DNA of 64,000 nucleotides from Actinacidiphila alni. Lineage in GTDB: Bacteria > Actinomycetota > Actinomycetes > Streptomycetales > Streptomycetaceae. The notes under the pieces are model-generated. The model had not been told where the DNA came from and searched no databases. It saw only the letters and a program-made list of their open reading frames with translations. Numbering within the stretch: the first letter of the stretch is position 1; each line of letters opens with the position of its first letter. This document shows positions 59,041 through 64,000 of the stretch, piece by piece. The translations under genes and the position numbers were made by a program. The stretch is taken from NCBI RefSeq assembly GCF_900112845.1, contig NZ_FONG01000003.1, positions 248,001-312,000 of the forward strand. Reading direction: 5' to 3'.

Positions 59041-59071
59041 CGCTAAGCCCTGACCCGCGGGTCAGGGTCAA
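59041..59071 (-). promoter_or_regulatory. MerR-type promoter with 19-bp spacer and 20-bp palindromic operator
   Basis: On the minus strand TTGACC (-35, 59066-59071) and TTAGCG (-10, 59041-59046) are separated by 19 bases. CCCTGACCCGCGGGTCAGGG (59048-59067), a perfect 20-base palindrome, fills the spacer. This is the classic MerR arrangement. The interval 59072-59345, before sbcD, holds no other gene that I can support. Confidence 0.85.
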
Positions 59072-59345
59072 GCCCTGTCCCCTTTCGGGTTTCGGGGGAT
59101 TTCCCGGGACGCGCCGCGGCTCCCGGCGCCGCGATCACCGAACCCGGCCGTTCGCCGACGGGCGACCTTCTACACTCCAGGACCACCGCGGGAGTTCGCG
59201 GGAGGGTCGCGGCGGGCCCGCCGGGGACGCGATGAGAGGATCATGGCGGGACATGTCCGGACGCCGTCCGAGGGGACGGGCGCCGGGCGGAACGGTGACA
59301 GCGGCGAGGAACGGCGAGGGCGAACGTGCGGTTCGGAGTGGGCGC

Positions 59346-60506
59346 GTGAGATTTCTGCACACCTCGGACTGGCACCTGGGACGCTCCTTCCACCGGGTGA
59401 GCCTGCTCGACGCGCAGCGCGCCTTCCTCGACCACCTGGTGGACACCGTGCGCGACCAGCGGGTCGACGCCGTGCTCGTCGCCGGGGACATCTACGACCG
59501 GGCAGTGCCGCCGCTGTCCGCCGTCGAACTCTTCGACGACGTCCTGCACCGCCTCGCCGACCTCGGGGTGCCCGCCGTCATGACCTCGGGCAACCACGAC
59601 TCGGCGCGGCGCCTGGGCGTCGGCGCCCGCGTCATGGGCCGGGCCGGCATCCACCTGCGCACCGACCCCGCCGACAGCCACCGGCCCGTCCTGCTCGCCG
59701 ACCCGCACGGCGACATCGCCGTCTACGGGCTGCCGTACCTCGAACCGGCGCTGACCCGCGAGGAGTTCGCCGCCGACCGGGCCGACCACACCGCGGTGCT
59801 CGGCGCCGCCATGGACCGGATCCGCGCCGACCTCGCCGAGCGCCCCGACGGCACCCGCGCGATCGTCCTCGCGCACGCCTTTGTCACCGGGGCGGCGGCC
59901 TGTGACAGCGAACGCGACATCACCGCGGGCGGTGTCGAGGCCGTGCCCGCCGAGATCTTCGACGGCGTCGACTACGTCGCCCTCGGCCATCTGCACGGCT
60001 GCCAGACCCTCACCGACCGGGTCCGCTACTCCGGCTCCCCGCTGGCCTACTCCTTCTCCGAGGAGCACCACCGCAAGACGATGTGGCTGGTCGACCTCGG
60101 GCCCGACGGCACCGTCGCCGCCGAACGCGTCGACACCCCCGTACCGCGCGCGCTCGCCCGGATCCGCGGCGGTCTGGACGATCTGCTCGCCGATCCGGCG
60201 CTGGAGCGCCACGAGGACTCCTGGGTGGAGGCCACCCTCACCGACCCCTTCCGGCCGCACGAACCGATGGCCGCCCTCGCCCGGCGGTTCCCGCACATCC
60301 TCAGCCTCGCCTTCGAGCCCGAGGGGGGCGACGACGACCCGCTCGCCTCCTACGCCCGGCGGCTGCGCGGACGCACCGACCAGCAGATCGCCGAGGACTT
60401 CATCACCCATGTCCGCGGCTCCGCGCCCGCCCCGCACGAAAGCGCCACCCTGCGCGACGCCTTCGACGCGGTACGGGCCGACACCGTACGGACGGAAGGC
60501 GCCTGA
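59346..60506 (+). CDS. sbcD: Exonuclease subunit SbcD (Mre11-like)
   Basis: A 386-aa Mre11-family nuclease: RFLHTSDWHLGRSF, AVLVAGDIYDRAVPP, VMTSGNHDSARRL, and VLAHAFV and ALGHLHG with the metal-binding His and Asp. It starts with GTG at 59346 and its stop overlaps sbcC as TGATG. With SbcC it opens DNA hairpins and processes double-strand breaks. Confidence 0.94.
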   Translation: MRFLHTSDWHLGRSFHRVSLLDAQRAFLDHLVDTVRDQRVDAVLVAGDIYDRAVPPLSAVELFDDVLHRLADLGVPAVMTSGNHDSARRLGVGARVMGRAGIHLRTDPADSHRPVLLADPHGDIAVYGLPYLEPALTREEFAADRADHTAVLGAAMDRIRADLAERPDGTRAIVLAHAFVTGAAACDSERDITAGGVEAVPAEIFDGVDYVALGHLHGCQTLTDRVRYSGSPLAYSFSEEHHRKTMWLVDLGPDGTVAAERVDTPVPRALARIRGGLDDLLADPALERHEDSWVEATLTDPFRPHEPMAALARRFPHILSLAFEPEGGDDDPLASYARRLRGRTDQQIAEDFITHVRGSAPAPHESATLRDAFDAVRADTVRTEGA

Positions 60507-63500
60507 TGCGACTGCACCGCCTCGAACTCACCGCCTTCGGCCCCTTCGCCGCCACCCAGAGCGTCGACTTCGACGAACTCTCCGCCGCCGGACTCTTCCT
60601 GCTGCACGGCCCCACCGGGGCCGGCAAGACCTCCGTCCTCGACGGCGTCTGCTACGCGCTGTACGGGCAGGTGCCCGGCGCCCGCCCGGCCACGCGGCTG
60701 CGCAGCGACCACGCCGCGGCGGGCACCCCCACCGAGGTGATCCTGGAACTGACCGTCGGCGCACGGCGGTTGGAGATCACCCGGCGGCCCGAGCAGCCGC
60801 GCGCGAAGAAGCGCGGCACCGGAACCACCATGGACAAGGCCGTCACGCTGCTGCGCGAGCACAAGGACGGCCAGTGGCAGGCGCTGTCCAAGTCCCACCA
60901 GGAGATCGGCGAGGAGATCAAGCAGCTCGTCGGGATGAGCTGCGAACAGTTCTGCCAGGTGGTGCTGTTGCCGCAGGGCGAATTCGCCACCTTCCTGCGG
61001 GCGAGCGCCATGGAGCGCGCCGCGCTGCTCGGCCGGCTCTTCGACACGCGCCGCTTCAAGGCCGTCGAGAACTGGCTGCGCGAGCGCAAGCAGGAGGCGG
61101 CGGAGCGGCTCGCCGCCGGCGGCCAGAGCCTGCTCCAGCTCGCCGAACGCATGCGGCAGGCCGCCGGCGGCTCCGCGTCGGAGGCGGAGGACGCCTTTGA
61201 CGCGGAAAGCCCTTCGCCCGGTGGGCTGTTGGAATGGGCCGCCGTGCTGCGCTGCGACGCGCGTGAGGTCGCCGACATCGCGGGACAGGCGCTCGCCCGC
61301 GCCGAGACCGAACACCGCGCCGCCGCCGCGGACTTCGATGCGGCTCGCGACCTCCACACGCTCCAGGCCCGGCACGCCGACGCCCGCCGCCGGGCCGCCG
61401 AGGTCGACCGCGAACGCGAGACGCGCGCCGCCGCGCGCGACCGCCTCGCCCGCGCCCACCGGGCCGGCACCGTCGAACCCGCCCTCGACCTCCGCGAGAA
61501 GGCCGCTCTCCAGCATCGCGACGCACTCGCCGCCGAACACGCCGCCCTCGCCGACCTCAGGTCCTCCGGCGAACTCCCGCCGCCCACGGTCCCGCACGAC
61601 CGCAGCTCCACGGAGACCCGCGCAGAGCGGACGGCCCCGGCCGCCGCCGGGGCGGCGCCGTCCGATCCGCAAGCGGCGGCCTTGAGGGGGAAGCGCGACG
61701 CTGGGAAGGACGGCTCGGCGACTTCATGGGCGGAGGCGAGCGGGGGAACGCCGGGGCCGGGCGACGCCGCGAGCGGCGTCGGTGCCGAGCGGGACGGCGA
61801 GGCGGGTGGACCGCGGTCGGCAACTGGGCCTGCGGGGCGGCCGGTTCGGGCTGACGGGCTGATGTCGGGGCCGGACGGTGCTGCGGGTGGTGTCGGTGCC
61901 GAGCGGGATGGTGAGGCTGGCGGGTCGTCATCGGTGACTGCGTACGCGGGGGATCAGGTTCGGCTTGGCGAGCTGGCACCGGGGCCGGACGGTGTCGCGG
62001 GTGGTGTCGGTGCCCAGGGAGACGGCGGGACCGGCGGGTCGTGGTCGGCAGCCGCACCCGTGGGGCGTGGGGTTCGGTCCGTTGGGCTGCACGGCGGGCC
62101 GGGCGCGCAGTGGTCGGGTGGCACCGGTGCGAGCGGCGACGGGCGCGCCGCCGGACAACAGCCGTGGCGCGCCGAGGCGTTGGTGCGGCGGGTCGGGGAG
62201 CTGCGGGAGGAGATGGGCGGGCTCGCGCGGGCCGGGGAGGCCGAGGCGCGGGTGCGGGAGATCGCCGAGCGGCGGGTCCGGCTGGAACGCGAGGAGCGGG
62301 CCGACGAGGGAGCCGTACGCGACGCCGATTCCTGGCTGGAGGAATGGCCCGCCGTGCGGGCGGCGTTGCAGGCCCGCGCGGACGGCGCGGCCGAAGCGGC
62401 GGCGAAGGCGGCGGGACTCGCGGCCGAGCTGGAGACCGCGCGGCGCCGCAGTGACGCGGCGGCCCAACGCGACCGGTTCGCCGCGGAACTGACGCACGCT
62501 CAGGACCGGGCCCGCGACGTCAGGGACCGGGCGGCGCAGGCCAGGGAAGCCTGGCAGGACCTGCGGCAGGCGAGGATCGACGGCATCGCGGCCGAGCTTG
62601 CCGAGCAACTGGCCGACGGCGAGCCCTGCCGGGTGTGCGGCTCGGCCGAACACCCCGCCCCCGCCCGGCCGGTGGGCCGGCAGATCACCCGCGCCGACGA
62701 GGACGCGGCGGGCGCCGCCTATGAACGCGCCGCGCAGGCCCACGAAGCCGCGCGCCGCGAGGCCGACCGGCTCGCCGCCGCCTTGGAGGCGGCCACCGCC
62801 ACCGCGGGCGACGAACCGCGCGCCCGGCTGGCCGCCGCCTGCGCCGTACTGGAGGGCGAGCACGCCGCGGCCGCGCGCGAGGCCGCCGATCTGTCCGAGG
62901 CGCGCCGCGCCGTGGACGCCGCGGAACAGGAGCGCGACCGCCGCACCGCACAGCGGCACGCCGCCCAGAGCAGGACCGCCGCCCGCACCTCGCGGCGCGA
63001 GGAACTGGACGAGCAGCACCGGCGGTTGAGCGCGGAACTCGACCGGGCCCGGGCCGGGCACGCCAGCGTCGCGGAGCGGCGCTCCCGGCTCGCCGCACGG
63101 ATCACGCTGCTCGACCGCGCGGCCGGGGCCGTCCGCGACCGGGCGGAGAGCGCGCAGCGCCTCGCCGAGGCCGACGCGGCGCTCGCCGAAGCGGCGGCCC
63201 GGGCCGGATTCGCCACGCCCGCCGACGCCGAGGCCGCCCTGCTCGACCTGGAGCGGCTGTGGCGCGCGGAGCGGCAGGCCGACGCCTGGGCCAAGGAGGA
63301 GGCCGCGCTCGAAGCCGACCTCGCCGCGCCGGAACCCGCCGCCGCGGCCCAACTGCCGCCCGCGGAACCCGCCTTGGCCCAGGCAGCGCTCGGCGCCGCC
63401 ACCGACCGGCTGCGCGCCGCCTCGGCCGCCGAGGCCGCCGCCGCGACCCGATGCGCCGAACTCGACCGGCTCTCCGACCGGGCCGCCGCACTGACCCGGC

Positions 63501-64000
63501 ACCTCGCCCCGGCCCGCGCCGACTTCGACGCCATCGCCCGGCTCTCCGACCTGGCCTCCGCGACTACGGCGCAGAACCGGTACCGGATGGAGCTGGAGAC
63601 CTATGTGCTGGCCGCCCGTCTCGAACAGGTCGCCGCGGCCGCGGCTGTACGCCTCCAGCGCATGTCCGCGGGCCGCTACACGCTGGTGCACACCGACGCG
63701 CGCGGCGGCGGCCGGTCCAAATCGGGCCTCGGCCTGATGGTGGTCGACGCCTGGACCGGCACCGAACGCGACACCGCGACCCTCTCCGGCGGCGAGACGT
63801 TCTTCGCGTCGCTGGCGCTCGCGCTCGGCCTGGCCGATGTCGTCACCGACGAGGCCGGCGGCGCCCGCCTGGACACGCTCTTCATCGACGAGGGCTTCGG
63901 CAGCCTCGACGACCAGACCCTCGACGAAGTGCTCGACGTCCTCGACGGCCTGCGCGAACGCGACCGCGCCGTCGGCATCGTCAGCCATGTCGCGGACCTG
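60506..64000 (+). CDS. sbcC: Exonuclease subunit SbcC (Rad50-like), runs off the window
   Basis: At least 1165 aa, open at the right edge. The N-terminal Walker A is LHGPTGAGKTSVLDGVCYAL, preceded by LTAFGPFAATQSVDF. Long coiled-coil arms follow, with the zinc hook CRVCG at about 62627. The C-terminal half has the signature TLSGGETFFASLALAL and Walker B LFIDEGFGSLDD. Between residues of about 350 and 550 there is a Gly-rich, low-complexity insertion containing three 38-residue tandem repeats, which ordinary SbcC lacks. The ATG at 60506 overlaps the sbcD stop. Confidence 0.93.
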   Translation, partial: MRLHRLELTAFGPFAATQSVDFDELSAAGLFLLHGPTGAGKTSVLDGVCYALYGQVPGARPATRLRSDHAAAGTPTEVILELTVGARRLEITRRPEQPRAKKRGTGTTMDKAVTLLREHKDGQWQALSKSHQEIGEEIKQLVGMSCEQFCQVVLLPQGEFATFLRASAMERAALLGRLFDTRRFKAVENWLRERKQEAAERLAAGGQSLLQLAERMRQAAGGSASEAEDAFDAESPSPGGLLEWAAVLRCDAREVADIAGQALARAETEHRAAAADFDAARDLHTLQARHADARRRAAEVDRERETRAAARDRLARAHRAGTVEPALDLREKAALQHRDALAAEHAALADLRSSGELPPPTVPHDRSSTETRAERTAPAAAGAAPSDPQAAALRGKRDAGKDGSATSWAEASGGTPGPGDAASGVGAERDGEAGGPRSATGPAGRPVRADGLMSGPDGAAGGVGAERDGEAGGSSSVTAYAGDQVRLGELAPGPDGVAGGVGAQGDGGTGGSWSAAAPVGRGVRSVGLHGGPGAQWSGGTGASGDGRAAGQQPWRAEALVRRVGELREEMGGLARAGEAEARVREIAERRVRLEREERADEGAVRDADSWLEEWPAVRAALQARADGAAEAAAKAAGLAAELETARRRSDAAAQRDRFAAELTHAQDRARDVRDRAAQAREAWQDLRQARIDGIAAELAEQLADGEPCRVCGSAEHPAPARPVGRQITRADEDAAGAAYERAAQAHEAARREADRLAAALEAATATAGDEPRARLAAACAVLEGEHAAAAREAADLSEARRAVDAAEQERDRRTAQRHAAQSRTAARTSRREELDEQHRRLSAELDRARAGHASVAERRSRLAARITLLDRAAGAVRDRAESAQRLAEADAALAEAAARAGFATPADAEAALLDLERLWRAERQADAWAKEEAALEADLAAPEPAAAAQLPPAEPALAQAALGAATDRLRAASAAEAAAATRCAELDRLSDRAAALTRHLAPARADFDAIARLSDLASATTAQNRYRMELETYVLAARLEQVAAAAAVRLQRMSAGRYTLVHTDARGGGRSKSGLGLMVVDAWTGTERDTATLSGGETFFASLALALGLADVVTDEAGGARLDTLFIDEGFGSLDDQTLDEVLDVLDGLRERDRAVGIVSHVADL
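61754..62095 (+). repeat. 114-bp tandem repeats inside sbcC
   Basis: Three 38-codon units (61754-61867, 61868-61981, 61982-62095) and a partial fourth. Each begins GP-D/G and contains GVGA-x-x-DG-x-x-GG. They keep the reading frame and use GGT/GCT/GAT codons more than the flanking gene. The segment interrupts the predicted coiled coil. Confidence 0.85.

Noticed and set aside
1..64000. CRISPR arrays, insertion sequences, prophage genes
   Set aside because: No regularly spaced repeats, transposase or phage structural genes were recognised on either strand.

Overview
The window is high-GC actinobacterial DNA, most likely from a Streptomyces or close relative. The signs are pervasive G/C in codon third positions, GTG starts with GTGA/ATGA stop-start overlaps, an EF-Tu3-type tuf gene, a Scr1/WhiJ-type regulator pair, a Mop-type HTH regulator beside a xanthine dehydrogenase-like enzyme, and an IdeR/DmdR-type iron box. 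No tRNA, rRNA, CRISPR array or intact transposase was seen.

Layout. (1) 0.3-3.1 kb: an alternating crcB-DUF190-crcB-DUF190 fluoride-channel cassette that abuts a decapitated MFS transporter and a TolB-like beta-propeller protein. (2) 3.2-15.5 kb: an iron/siderophore uptake operon on the minus strand. It runs from an iron box at 13.80 kb through a siderophore-interacting protein fused to a methyltransferase-like domain, a lipoprotein receptor, two FecCD permeases, the FecE ATPase, an enterochelin-esterase-like hydrolase and two IrtAB-like ABC half-transporters. A double-length AraC regulator is divergent. (3) 15.5-24.3 kb: an accessory segment bracketed by two copies of the same enoyl-CoA-hydratase fragment. 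It holds a YraQ/ArsP-like permease, an SGNH hydrolase, an acyltransferase, a GT-C glycosyltransferase-like protein, an AraC regulator, an M24 peptidase, and remnants of a CBS-domain channel and a nitrate reductase.

(4) 24.3-30.2 kb: a two-gene molybdenum hydroxylase with a PucR regulator and a molybdate-responsive HTH-Mop protein, which fits purine or related N-heterocycle oxidation. (5) 30.2-35.5 kb: the methylcitrate (propionate) operon prpD-prpB-prpC with a divergent ScfR/RamB-type regulator. (6) 35.6-37.3 kb: a cobalamin riboswitch upstream of a secreted DUF4430 (transcobalamin-like) protein and a BtuF-like protein without a signal peptide. (7) 37.4-44.1 kb: a patchy region with a Scr1-type regulator pair, a secreted G1 peptidase, a Kup/response-regulator chimera, a hydrolase beside its decayed paralogue, and an XRE regulator frameshifted by a 7-bp duplication.

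(8) 44.2-64 kb: dense, ordinary chromosome. It contains a flavin reductase, VTT/DedA membrane proteins, MFS exporters, tuf3 with a strong terminator, a spermidine synthase-like protein, a thioesterase, gamma-carbonic anhydrase-like and other hexapeptide proteins, a YbaK deacylase, a CoA-binding protein, an IMPACT protein, a MerR regulator with a zinc-type oxidoreductase under a classic 19-bp-spacer promoter, and sbcD-sbcC. SbcC runs off the window end and carries a 38-residue tandem-repeat insertion.

The strongest leads for something undescribed are the siderophore operon (SIP-methyltransferase-like fusion, complementary ATP-site decay in the paired ABC subunits, tandem AraC regulator), the alternating CrcB/DUF190 cassette and the riboswitch-linked DUF4430 protein.
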